Shown piece by piece: positions 24,101 through 35,274 of a DNA stretch of 64,000 nt. This stretch comes from Dryas octopetala (taxonomy: Eukaryota; Streptophyta; Magnoliopsida; Rosales; Rosaceae), in NCBI GenBank assembly GCA_963921425.1, contig OY992835.1, positions 434,001-498,000 on the forward strand. Reading direction: 5' to 3'. The translations under genes and the position numbers were made by a program. Numbering within the stretch: position 1 is the first letter of the stretch; each line of letters opens with the position of its first letter. The notes beneath the pieces are model-generated. The model saw only the letters and a program-made list of their open reading frames with translations. It was not told where the DNA came from and ran no database searches.

Positions 24101-26023
24101 TTAAAAAATGTATTTTCTGAGAAATAAAATGAATGTATTAATAAATATATTCCAATATTTTGATGACATTCTGATAAGATATAAAACGTACAAGTGAATC
24201 AAGACTTGCCATTATGGGACCTAGAATTGACACAAGGCTTCCCTCCAAACTTCACCATGTAGACTTTAGAGGGTTAGTTAGTCTCTCAATCACACATGAA
24301 CATACATGCAAGTGTAAAACGTTTATTACCTCATTATTCTTAGCTCCTCAGATTCCACATGACTCAAACCAAAAGAACAACCAGTAAAAGACAGCATGTC
24401 TTTCTCATATCTCAAATGAAGAGCAATATATCTTCCCCCACGTGCTCTAAGCCGCTCCACCAGCTTCTGCGGTGTCACCGTCATGCATGCTCAGAACCTA
24501 ATATAACAGGAAGCCCCATAGGAGACCTCTTAAATGCACTAATACTAAAAGAAAACATATATATTGGATGATATCCATTGCTTTCTGTTGGATATCTGGT
24601 ATACATTTTAAGGCTTGCAATTCCTATGCAATAAGAATTCTGATAGCCACATTATAATTGCACTGTTCCAAAATATGACATCTCACCCTTAAGCTTGTTA
24701 CTCAACAGCTTAAAAATTCAACAGTCAAACCTGGATTAAATTGGCAGGGAATGATACAAAAGAGGAAGCAATTCAAATTTCAAACCTTTCCTAAGCTCTC
24801 AATTGGGGGAGAGAAGTGGAGTGCGTGATATAAAGCACGGCATCTCAACCTCTGGATATCAAGAGGAAGATCATTGTTTGCAAGTCGAGAATCTGATTTT
24901 GCAACATGAATCACCTGCAGCAATTAAATCAATAAGCAATCATAGAGTTGAAAGTTGAAATATTTACATTATTGAACAACATCCAAGAACTTAAAATCAG
25001 AATTCATACAGGTATCAATTTCATTTCTAATATATTCAATTAACATTAGAATGCCCAGTGACATAGACTACAATGAAATAAACCCTTTAGCAAGCTATTG
25101 AAGACTTTATGAAAGTCAGAACTGCTTTGCAAAGACCAAGTCAAAAAGTCAACTTTGTCTTACATTATATTTAATTGATTGTATTTAACATTTAGTTTAT
25201 GGCCTTTACCTAAAGCTGGACTTACTGAGTCAAATGCATCAGATCGCATTATGTTTGTAAAGCTATTACAAATTTCTATCTTATTATTGTTTTAGCATGA
25301 AATTCCTTCTTGAGTGTCTTTTTTCTTTACCCATTTGGTCGCATATGCTCATATTAATAATATATTGCAAATATAAAAATGATAAAAATCATATTTTTAG
25401 GGGTTTAATAGACAACTATATAACATCAGTCATACAAAGCTAAGGTCTAGGATGGTGATTAATCTAGAACCACAGTCTTCTATTTAAACCAGGATGCTAA
25501 GCACCATAACATCAGTTACCCGATAGTCCTTCCATAGATGTCTCATCTCTTCATAGTAATTGGTGCCAGACCAGGAAGTGAAATGCTTCCTGGCCCGAGG
25601 AACATTTTCCAATTCTTGAGGGAGCTCCTTGACAATCTTGACATCTCCGCGTAAAGTTTCAATGAAATGAAGTTCATCAAATATATCTGAAAATGTACTG
25701 TGCATTGGGTTCATAATAAGTAGGTTTAGCCAAAAGAAATAAAATACTAATATGTTAAAATAAGAAACTAAAGCTCTACAAACTGTTGAGAAGGAAAGAG
25801 CAGTAAAGACGACCTTGAGTCATGCCAGAATGAACGTTTATCCAATTGAGGGATGACCAAGGTGGCATTCATAATGTGTGCCACAGCCACCATGTCCGCA
25901 ATCTACGAAAATAGTCTCATTACTGAACTTCACCCAAAAAGTATTAGACTGAAGAAAACAAAAAATTTAGTACAAACAGAAACCCATTGTCGCAGAAGAG
26001 AGGGAGTCAGAGGGAGAGAGGGA

Positions 26024-26054
<31 letters not shown>

Positions 26055-28732
26055 GCTCAGAACTCAGAAGCAGTAACACGCAAGAAAAAAATCTAACAAA
26101 GAAATTAATTTTTCGGTTCCACAAAGCAAAACTTGGTTGAAAAAAAAAAAACAATTTTAGAAATAAAGTTAATGTACACATGGGTGAAATGTATGAGAGG
26201 CTTTGGTTAGATTCATGAGTGTCTATTGGTATTCATGGTATATCCTTTAGTACTGGCCTAGGAGGTAACGGATGGAATAGTGTTTGTGTTACTCCTCAAT
26301 GTGAGTCTATTTATCTAATTTTTTCTTCCGCTATGCATCTTAAAAATCCAGCAGACTTCTGGTCAGTGTTTGGCTGTAGCTTACATAGTATTTCAATAAA
26401 CAAATTAATTTTTATAATCTTACCATGGATAATATAGGAGCTACCAGTTGAAATGAAAAGAAATGATGAAAAAGTAATTGAAAAAATCTTTTCTTTATAA
26501 AAAAATGTTTGAAAATAAAAGCATATACCTAAATTGATAACTGTCACAGTGAGTTATACTTGAATGTTCGCTTTCCTTTTACAATGCTAGTGGTTTTTTT
26601 ATAAAAAAAATAATAATACTTTAGAAAAAAAAAATATTTGTTTTCCAAATGCTAACACATGTAGTTTAAATGAACAGATACTTCTTTACCCTTCGATAAT
26701 TTGAGTTTTTTAGTTTCACCTAAAGTTTGGAAATGTCCTCTGATACAAGGACATGGTCTGTCAAATGCATCGAAAATCAAACCTAAAATTTGTATGTTAT
26801 GAACAATACGTGTGTGTGCTCGCGCACATATGCTAAAGTTCATTGAAACATGATTCTGCATGAGAGTAGAGACAAGTATGAAATCCAGAACTCAAACAAA
26901 AATAGTAGAAACATATGGATCTCAATAACTTACACCAGTGCGCATCTGATTTAGTCCTCCATTACTTTTCACAGTCATGTAGTGGTCCCACCCTATGGGA
27001 GCTGAAATTGTAATATGGTATTTAAATAAGATAAAGAAAGAAAGACTCAATTGATCGGTTAGCCTATGAGTGTAAGGGAAAATACAAGACTCAATTGATG
27101 CACACTTAAATGCACATGGTGCATGCATGTGTGTGTGTGTGTGCGCGAGCGTGTGTGTGTGCGCGAGCGTGTGTGTGTGTGTGCGCGAGCAAGAATCAGA
27201 GATTAATTGCCACTTAGGATTAATTAACCTAGAAATAAATTACTGCATTACTAAACTAGCAAACTAGGTCACTCTAATCAATAAGTTTGGGGGGTCGGGG
27301 GGAGGAAGTTACGATGACGATTAGGACAGGGCACCAAATAAAGAATGACATAGGAGGGGAGAAAATGGATGCTCTAATAGAATACACAAAAATAACACTC
27401 CAAAACCACACAAAGTTGGATTGAATTTTTCCCAACATTTGTCAATGGGAAATGAGCCATATCTCAGAGCACCAATCATAACATATACCAAAAATATATA
27501 TGGTTCTAACCTTTATATCTAGAAGTCGGCTTGACACATGGATGTAAACCATAGCTAAAAAGAGAATCCCAGAGTTCTGCATCTGGCATCTGCAAAATTG
27601 GGCCAAAAAGCCTGATTTATTAGCACATAACCACTTCACAATGAAAGATTTCTATATAACACAGTTTCTGGGTCGCGCAGAAAAAGAAGGGAAAGCACAA
27701 AAAAATAAATAAAAAGGAATTGCCCCCATATTTTTGAATAACAAAACAGATTAGGTTGTGAGAAAATACTAACATACAAGTCAGTGAAGGAAAAAAATAA
27801 TACAAGGATTTCCAAATCCCAGAGCAGCACTTAAATTGGTTTAGCATATTGCTTTAATGATGTCCATGCCTCATTGATGCAAAACAGAACCTGTTCTTAT
27901 TGACGTCTATGTATATTCTTGTATATGTGTGCCTATAAGAGTTTCTGGACCATGTAAATTTGTAGTCATTTCCAAATAACTTCAGCTAAGATTCACCCAT
28001 TAACATTAGAGTTGTTGACATATCGACACAGCCAAATGAAATGGAACATATTCAATTTACCTACAAAATGCATAAGCATACTAGTTTAAAACACAAATCG
28101 GGCCAACAGATCTTGGCTGCCATAAACGCCAGTAAATCACAAATACCACTCTCACATATCCATGCTTTGCAAGGGTTTACCCAAAAGGATGAACCAATTA
28201 TTTGTTTGTTACGCTAGTAGTTGCTAAAATTCAATTAAGGTTTTCTGTCGAAATTAAAGAAGAAAAAATTTAGTTGAGGAAAACTTTTTTCCATATAAAA
28301 CAATTCTCGTTACTACGGACCCAACCAGCATATAAAACAATGACCCACTTCCAAAATTCTAACAATATCAGTCTACAAGGATTACAACATCAAGAGCACA
28401 AGCCCTAATAAAAAAAAAATGCAAAATCAAAGCGAAAAATCATCATTTGCTGAACAAAGAATTAAATGGCCACCAACAAAAACACCACCCAAAGAAAAGA
28501 ACCGAGACGATGAAAAACAGCATACCTGCTCAGACTGAGATTCTTTATGGTAAAAAGTTGGTTGTTTCTGCACATCATCCAGGGCATGCCTTGTGCAGAA
28601 GATGAATATGAAGATGAAAAATGCAAATATAAGGATTATGTGAACTGCAATGGCAAAGGGAGATGGTCTTCTTGAGAGAAATCTAACGGTTAAAGAGGGT
28701 CGGTAGTGGGAAGAGCTTCTGTGCATCACCAT
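21168..28732 (-). CDS. O-fucosyltransferase family protein (plant GT65/GT106-like), 11 coding exons
   Basis: Coding exons on the minus strand are 28732-28526, 27589-27511, 27001-26934, 25902-25814, 25697-25520, 24914-24786, 24466-24330, 23037-22824, 22723-22539, 21903-21808 and 21300-21168. All introns are GT-AG. The sum is 1515 bp, or 504 residues plus stop, the usual length of this family. Residues 25-46 form one hydrophobic segment after a basic N-terminus, as in a type II Golgi membrane protein. Family motifs include [12 protein letters not shown] (107-118), [17 protein letters not shown], and the sugar-nucleotide-binding-type HLRYEKDM (267-274). Also present are [13 protein letters not shown] (397-409) and the C-terminal [11 protein letters not shown]. 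No stop or frameshift was seen. The acceptor is inferred from the family; some plant members act on cell-wall glycans rather than proteins, so the substrate is unknown. Confidence 0.93.
23641..23735. repeat. Direct duplication inside intron 7
   Basis: Two imperfect copies of GGGTAATTGCAGAGGCTGGG followed by TAAATGGTTCTAACCA stand in tandem, the second at about 23683-23730. They lie within the intron between exons 7 and 8, so no coding effect is expected. Confidence 0.7.
26003..26055. repeat. (GA)n microsatellite in intron 3
   Basis: An AG-rich run leads into a perfect (GA)n tract near 26030-26054, between coding exons 3 and 4. Confidence 0.9.
27125..27190. repeat. (GT)n with interspersed GCGCGAGC units in intron 2
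   Basis: Runs of GT alternate three times with GCGCGAGC, giving a compound repeat between coding exons 2 and 3. Alternating purine-pyrimidine DNA of this kind can adopt Z-form and is often length-polymorphic. Confidence 0.85.
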
Positions 28733-28805
28733 CTCTTTTAGCTCCAGATCTCTTCCTTGCTCACACAGTCACGCATGCATATGCACGTGCAACATCACTT
28801 TTGTT
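28733..28805 (-). other. 5' UTR part of coding exon 1, with an 8-codon uORF
   Basis: A splice acceptor (TTCCAG) ends at 28806, placing 73 bases of 5' UTR before the start codon at 28732. Within it a complete upstream ORF runs 28795-28769 (eight codons then TGA). Such a uORF could reduce translation of the main frame; this is inference. Confidence 0.6.
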
Positions 28806-29327
28806 CTGGAAAAAGAAAGAATAACAAGGATATATCAAACTAATTTCACATAATATAGATATTGACCTCTATATGGACCTCTATATATGATTAACATATG
28901 GCTCCTATGCCTATTAATATATGGCTAATATTACTATTTGATGTGATGACATGTTACTAACTTTTGTCCTTAATTTTGCAGGTAAACTGTTTGTCTTAAT
29001 TAGGTGGAGTTTACTTGATTCAACTTGAAGTTGAAAAACTACTAATGAAAATTAATGTATATATTACCTACAAATATATACCTAGTTAAAGGACCAAAAT
29101 CTAAATCTAATACGCCAAACATTAATTTTATACCTTTTGTTCATGTAAATGATAAATCTAATGAAAATAATATTTCTTTTATACCTTTTGTTCATTTACT
29201 AAAACTAATAGGAAGACAGAAGGGGAAAAAGAGAAAGTGATAGGATTCATAGGAAGAAAGAACGGAAAACACAGAAAAAGAAGAAAGAGAGAGTTTGAGT
29301 CAGAGAGAGGAGGAGAAGGAGACTTAC

Positions 29328-29470
29328 CTAAGTTTGTAGGCGGCGACGCCGACGTCGAAGATGACAAGAGAAGGATGAGGCGGTGGGCGGTGGGAGGTGG
29401 CTGGTGGCGAAGTTCAGGGGAGGAGAGGAGTTCTGCTTGCTGAGTTAGGCTTCTTCTATATCTGTCGAGA
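29328..29470 (-). other. Probable 5' UTR exon of the O-fucosyltransferase-like gene
   Basis: On the minus strand the sequence ending at 29328 reads AACTTAG|GTAAGTC, a consensus donor. It pairs with the acceptor at 28806 to remove a 521-bp intron. The exon is pyrimidine- and CCG-rich, like many plant leaders. The transcription start is not defined; TATATAG-like sequence is weak. Confidence 0.55.
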
Positions 29471-29539
29471 TCAGAGGTCAATAAATGTAAATCCTTTTTT
29501 TTTTTTTGGTTCAATAAATGTAAGGTATTTCACAAATTT

Positions 29540-29769
29540 TAATGTAATTAATTAATATAAAATAATATATTTAATATTAACAATTAAAATAATACAAATA
29601 TATATAATTGGGGCGGGTTCGGGGTCAAGGAAACCAATACCATACTCACTCCGCCCCACCCCCGACATGGGTCCCCGCATAAATTTCTGAATCCAAACCT
29701 GTCTCGTTTAGCATCCTCATTTATGTTTTAATTGGATCGGGTCTCCGCAGGGTGTTTTTGTCATTCCTA
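29540..29769. mobile_element. hAT-like MITE remnant upstream of the O-fucosyltransferase-like gene
   Basis: AT-rich DNA is followed by GGGGCGGGTTCGGGGTC, a GC-rich part, and an end reading TTTTTGTCATTCCTA. This parallels the right end of the MITE at 41893 (CGTTGCCATTCCTA) and its AT-rich core and GGGGC-rich arm. The left end was not identified, so it may be a half copy. Confidence 0.45.
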
Positions 29770-30629
29770 CCAAAGCAAGATGGTTGTCACTACTACAAAT
29801 TATCTAATAGAGGACGCATGAGTCATGACCAAAAAGACTATTTTTCAATTATGTGTCTAGAAACCAAATATGCTTACATATTAGGACATGCATCAATTTA
29901 ACCGTCCATATGAATTAATTGTTAGGAGAGTCAGTTAGTTTATGTCCTATATTCTATATAATAAAATAATATTTTAATATTTTAAACGTCTTTAATGGCA
30001 TTATACTCAAACAAACATTAATTCACTTTCTTAAAAAAACAACTTCAATAGATATTTTCAAGATCCAGTGCGCCGTTTATCTCTTCTGCATTGTCTCAGC
30101 GCTTTAAGTACTGTGATGTGGCTCATTCTCTCTTCATTATGGAGCTTACGCCAACCCCTTTCTCACCACCATCTCTCAAATCTTTTATCATGCATACTCC
30201 ATAGATGCAACTTAGAGGCCACACACGAGTAGGTAAACAAAAATTCTCTCTTTTTCCTCTCTCAAATTATGAAATTGTCTTCTAGGGTTTGGGAATTTTG
30301 AAAATTAAAATAATATGTGGATTTGGGAATTTTTTTTAGAGGAAGATTATTTAGGAGTTTAACTTTTATGTTTCATTGTTTCCTTTCAGATTTTGAGCTT
30401 TGAAGAATATATTTGTACGGATTGTTATCTTCAAAATCAAATTAATTGTCGCCACCAACCTAAAGGAAATCCTTTAGACCACATGAAAGGGGCTATGAAG
30501 AATTCTTGACGAAACCTACCATGAACCCAAATTTTTGCCTTGTCACCTAATTTCTAAGAGACCTCTATCTCAGGTAACTCTCTCAAAAATAACATTGTAT
30601 TTGATCCTAGTTGAATTGAGTTTGGGTCG
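29770..30629. other. Intergenic region, no gene seen
   Basis: No frame or motif that I recognise. It lies between the MITE remnant and the 3' LTR of element D. A lone CACTACTACAAAT at 29788 has no partner end. Confidence 0.4.
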
Positions 30630-31068
30630 TGATGAGCCTCGAATTCTATTATGCACACGTTAGCAGAGCTCCTCGAATTCTTTATGACTTGGAATAAATA
30701 TTCTTATTTTCTTACGAAATGAAACCAAAGCTCTAATGATCCAGATGGAGATTTCTCTCCAATGGATTTCCGATACTTAAGTCAGTCATTTATGATCTTA
30801 AAGTTTTCAAGATGTTTGTCATTCGATTCATATCTCAATATGTTGATCTTGTTGCCCTTATATCCTTGCTCTTTAGGAAGTTAATTCATGGATTTACGAA
30901 GTTGGTTCTCCGGATAACTGCCGAGGCAGTTTCTCTTGACTTTAACTTTAAATAACTGTCTTTAATTTCGAACTAGGCTTTATTAATTGAGCCTTTATTG
31001 AAAGGTTTTGGGCTTTTAAAATTTCAAAAATAAATACTAGAAATAAGGTCCAAATAATAGGCCCATCA
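30630..31068 (-). repeat. Element D 3' LTR
   Basis: This 439-bp segment begins TGATGAGCCTCG and ends GGCCCATCA, so the terminal inverted repeat is TGATG/CATCA. Its first 335 bases match 47283-47617. On the minus strand it is immediately preceded by a polypurine stretch. Confidence 0.85.
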
Positions 31069-31087
31069 GTTATCCCCGTTTTTCCTT
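31069..31087 (-). other. Element D polypurine tract
   Basis: The minus strand reads AAAAACGGGGATAAC directly before the 3' LTR, the expected plus-strand priming site for this retrotransposon type. Confidence 0.6.
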
Positions 31088-31203
31088 TTAAGTTGTTTTG
31101 AACTCATAGGAAAAAGTAAAATATCTTCTTTACTTACTTCGAGTAGAAGAACAGAGAATCTCAAATCCCTAACTTTCACTCTTACCATCTTCAATCTTTT
31201 ACC

Positions 31204-33186
31204 ATGAGTACTTCGGAGATCCCTGATGATGTTCTATTAAAACCCTCCATTTGAAAGTGAGGTAGAAGTCCTGGTCGTTGCAGACCGAATTCGCCCTCAA
31301 AGATATCCCCAAACTGTTGCAGAAAACATCTGTAGTCATAACAAGGAAGAGGACTGTATAATGCTCGAATGCGTTCATCGACCTTACAACATTAAGTTCA
31401 ACATTCCAAGTCTCAAGGCCAAATGCCTGTATTATTATGATGGTGTGGTATGTTTTCATCTCCAACCTTTTGAATTTAGTTTAAGATGCCCCTACATCCT
31501 TTAATTATGAATTTTTGAGCTATTTCGAGCTTCCCCCTACCCAAGTTGTTCCAAACACATATAGGACGATCTTTTAAATCTTAACCCGGTGGAATCTTTA
31601 CCACTCGAGAGGCTTTGACCATAGAAATGGTCCCGATGTCACACTTAGGGATATTATGTATTGCTATACCCTTGTCCCTACAGAGAAAGTGGCAGGAAGT
31701 TTTTGGTATTTGAGCCTGATGAAGGGTCAGTCAACAATCATTGATAACCCTTTCTTGAACCATGATTGGAAGGAGTACTTCGTCCATATTAGTGGTGAGT
31801 GGGAATTTAGGAAGAACAAGCCTGAAGATTTTCTCATCCCGCGAAGGTGGGACTTTGAAGGAATCTTAGAAGCTAAAAGAGCTTGTCCCATTCTATCCAA
31901 AACAAAGTTAAGGTTACCCTCCTTTTGGGTTTAAAGGAAAGTGTCATTGTTCAAGATGACTTAAGAATAGTGATTGCCCGTACTGGTCCCAGTATCATTG
32001 CTGATATTGGTACTGAAATGGGTGGTGAGAACCCAACACCTCCTGAAAAAGACCAAGGTCCATCTGTTAAGATTACTGCGACCAAACTTCTTAAAGTTAA
32101 GAAGTTGAAGGAAAAAGAGATTAGCCCCATCCCTTTTTAGGTGTTAGGAAAAAGGTTATGGTCCTTGCTTCTATGATAGAAAGAATGAGGGATCTAGATG
32201 AGGACTTATCTCTTCAAATTCCTCTGAAGAAATTAAAGAACCTTCCAAAGAAGAACAAGCTGTCTGCAGAGGCGACTTCAAGGGTTAAAGAATCTTTGTC
32301 GGGGGGTGAAGTTTCAAAATTGCCCAATCTTTTGTTACCCCAATCCTCTGCTTCAAAGAACGTTGGTCCTAAGAAGATTGCTGATTCTCCCACTGACCTT
32401 GGGTCAACTTTGCATCGACTTCTGGAGGGTCAAGTAGTGCCCATGACTTCCCTGGAGAAATCGATCAAGTAACTTTTTGTCGAAGAAACCTGTATTATGG
32501 GAATTACTGCCTTGACCCAGGTAAAACAGATCTGCATCACTAGTACTTATCATGATTTTGGCATCTTGCTTGTACGAAATAATTGAAATCCATTTTTTTC
32601 TTCCTAGTCTCTACTAGGCAAAGCATCGATGAAAGCATGTATTTCCCAAGTCAAGGAGAGTGTTGATCATGCTTTGCAAGCTTCTTGGGCCGAGCTGCAA
32701 CAAATTCAAGCAACTTTAGTTTCTGAAAACCAGCAGCATCAGGGGTCAATCCAAAGCCTAAAGGGTGATTTATCTGCTATGAATTCTTCTTTGGAGAAGT
32801 GCAATTCTGAGCTGTCAAGTTTTAAATTACTTCTAGAGAAAAAACAGATTTCCCTTGAGGGTTTGGAAAGAAATTTAGTCGAAAATTCATCTCAAAATGC
32901 AAAGTTAAAGTCAGAACCGGAGGAGAGCACTTCCCAACTGTTTGTACTTAGAGCTCGTGCTGAAGAAAAAGATGCCACTTTGATAAAGGCTCAAGAAGAG
33001 ATCTCTCAGCTGCAATTGAAGTTGGCTGATTCTTATGAAAAGGGAACCCTCGAGTTTGTTGTTCTCATAAATACCTGCTTTTTAGAAGATTTTGCTGACT
33101 GCAAGGAGAAGGTCAAGGAAATGTTTCCTGACCTTGGGGGCTTTGATGACATTGTCCTTGATAAGGATGATGAGGGGCCTAAGTAG
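31204..33186 (+). pseudogene. Antisense ORF 1 of element D: 'putative gypsy-type transposon' domain plus coiled coil
   Basis: The plus strand encodes a protein in opposite sense to gag-pol. It starts at ATG 31204 (MSTSEIPDDVLL) and switches frame several times. The first half (31250-31930) contains SYFELPPTQVVPNTYRTI and DVTLRDIMYCYTLVPTEK, then WKEYFVHISGEWEF. This resembles the family annotated as putative gypsy-type transposon (PF04195, from memory). The second half (32629-33186) is a heptad-rich coiled coil rich in E, K, Q, L and S, with an acidic end. A good GT-AG intron lies at 32521-32606 (CCAG|GTAAAA ... TTCCTAG|TC) and joins the two flanking exons in frame. One stop at 32470 and earlier frameshifts break it. 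Function unknown. Confidence 0.65.
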
Positions 33187-33707
33187 TTGGTTTTTAGGCG
33201 TAACTCTCTTTTTAAAAAATGAAATGAAATTTCATTTTGTTTTGTAATTAAAACTTTAAGTTGTTCTAAGGAAACTTATAAGTTGCCTCTGTTTTGAGGA
33301 AATTTGTAACTTCATGCTGTTTTAAGGAAATTGGTAACTTCCTTTCGATTTTCTTTGTGCACAATTGAATCTTTATTTTTGTGTTTCGTTGTTAAAACAC
33401 AATTTGGCTCTCGAGCCCCATCAAAGTGGGCGCACCATCTGACTTTAAAATCGAAGTTCATTTGAATTTAGGCCAATGGCTTCAGCCTCTTATTTGGACT
33501 TTCATCTTCCTCTAGGGAATTAGTTTATGAACCTTCATATTCCAAAGGTAGTTAATTAGACATCTCAACCGTCAAAAAGGAGATAATTGTAACAAACGTA
33601 TCTTTTTGGAAGAGAAAAAGACTCCTCACTCTGCACGTTCAGCGAGAGGGGGAGTGGTTCCATTTATTGCACCTGTTCATTCTTCGATATACCTGCGCCT
33701 TCTCCTT

Positions 33708-33715
33708 TATAAATA
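33708..33715 (+). promoter_or_regulatory. TATA box of antisense ORF 2 (candidate)
   Basis: TATAAATA lies 73 bases before the ATG at 33788, in DNA otherwise lacking coding features. It would drive plus-strand, antisense transcription within element D. Confidence 0.45.
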
Positions 33716-33787
33716 AACCATTTAATTTCTTAAGCACATTTTACAGTATCGAATTATTTGAAGTTTTAAACTTACTGCAAGAGAGAA

Positions 33788-34345
33788 ATGGTAGGCCCTG
33801 CTAATGGCTTCCTCCCTTCCAATAGTATTTCTTCCTTCCCATCCTTTTCAGGAGGTGACGTTCTTCCTCGGCCAGAAGCTCTTCCTCCCACTCAAAGGGT
33901 TGGCGAGTTCGATTCGAATGAGGAGGATTTCCTCGGATGGCTGGCTGCGGAAAATGTAGCCACTCTCAAATCTTTCCTCCATTGTTTGAGAAACTAGACG
34001 AACATGGTGAATCGTCTACAAGGAGATCATTTGGAAACCCAAAGGCAACCCTATGAGGCTCGCCATACCACCACTTGCCTTCGCACCCGATGCATGTCGT
34101 GGATGAGCAAGTTCAGGGTCCTTCGTGCTTGATTCAATCTGTTGAAGGATGACCTGGAACTGGCCCTTTCCAACCATCGTCATGTTACCATGGCAGAGAA
34201 AGAGGAATGCTTCGAGAAGGGCTTTGAGCATTTCAGAAGTTATGCTAAGGCTGTGGCACCGAAGCATGCTGCCATCTGGGAGGATATCAATTCCTGGGAA
34301 GCTTCTGAACCCCATAATTTTGCCTTTGGAGTTGCTCCGACCTAG
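33788..34345 (+). pseudogene. Antisense ORF 2 of element D, interrupted
   Basis: An open frame starts at 33788 (MVGPANGFLPSNS) and is stopped near 33997. Related sequence continues in another frame at 34142-34345 (alpha-helical, with HVTMAEKEECFEKGFEHFRS and SEPHNFAFGVAPT). I do not recognise a domain. The coding stretch ends at a TAG a few bases before the MITE boundary at 34351. Companion sequence after the MITE (from 41902) shows only a short further frame. It lies downstream of antisense ORF 1, in the same direction. Confidence 0.45.
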
Positions 34346-34473
34346 CCAGCTAGGGATGGCAAAATTCCCCGCCCCCGAAAATCTCAGTGGGGATCCGCCC
34401 CGATTAAGCGAGTATGGTAATACCGTCCCCGCCCTGCCCCGTATACCCGTTTAATAAAAATATTATATTATAT

Positions 34474-35138
34474 TGTTCGTATGATTAATCGTCTGGGCAT
34501 AACGACAAGTCACACAAGGCCTAACACCATGCTGTTTGGGCCTAGACCCAAAAGACTAAGCCCTTCCTGGGCTCCTAGCCCATGATCTACTAGGCTCCGG
34601 CCTCCTAGGCCACGACCTTCTAGGCTCCGGCCTCATAGGCTCCGGCCCCCTGGGCCCCGGCCTCTTAGGCTCCGGCCTCCCAAGCTCAAGCCTCCCGGGC
34701 CCCCGACCCGTGTCAACTCACTCGGATCCTCGAGACCGGTGACACGTGGCGCTCGTACAGTGCAAATCACCACAAAGGACACGTGTCGTCACCGGATTGG
34801 TTGACACTCTTCCAAAGGTACTATAAAAGAGGTACCTTCTTGTCACAAAAGGACAACTGAAATCAATATTATACTATTCACTCACTCTGCTCTCAGATCT
34901 CTCTGAACACTGACTTGAGCGTCGGAGGAGCTTTGGCCGGCACCACACCGGTGCCCTTCCCGCTCACTTTTGTGTACTTGCGCAGGGTGCTTTGGATATC
35001 ATTCTCTCTCATTACTCACCAGTCGGACCAGCTACCCGTTCCTGCCCCACTTCGACGTGTCATCCGCTCAGTGGTGGGTCAACGGGCCTACGTGGTTCGA
35101 CTCGACGTTGACTGCTCTACCATTTTTGGGCATCAACA
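34474..35138 (+). repeat. Element C 5' LTR
   Basis: The LTR runs from TGTTCGTATG to GGGCATCAACA. It holds a GC-rich minisatellite-like run of CTAGGCTCCGGCCTC-type units at about 34590-34700. A TATA box (CTATAAAAGA) lies at 34821-34830, probably the start of the genomic transcript. Confidence 0.92.
34822..34829 (+). promoter_or_regulatory. TATA box in element C 5' LTR
   Basis: TATAAAAG is preceded by an ACACGTG/ACGTGTC-containing stretch (34740-34790) with G-box-like cores. It is repeated identically in the 3' LTR at 41312-41319. Confidence 0.6.
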
Positions 35139-35141
35139 GTT

Positions 35142-35159
35142 TGGCGCCGTCTGTGGGAA
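35142..35159 (+). other. Element C primer-binding site
   Basis: TGGCGCCGTCTGTGGGAA begins three bases after the 5' LTR. This primer site is usual in Tat-type gypsy elements. Confidence 0.8.
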
Positions 35160-35274
35160 AGTTATAACTTTTCCCCATTGAATTCTCTACCCTCAGTTGA
35201 GGTGCAATAACCTTCCGAGCTTCCGAGCTCCCGAGCTTCCGAGCTCCCTAGCTTCCGAGCTACCGACCCTCACA

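Noticed and set aside
29788..29800. CACTACTACAAAT as a possible CACTA terminus
   Set aside because: No inverse end, target duplication or subterminal repeat array was found before element D begins.
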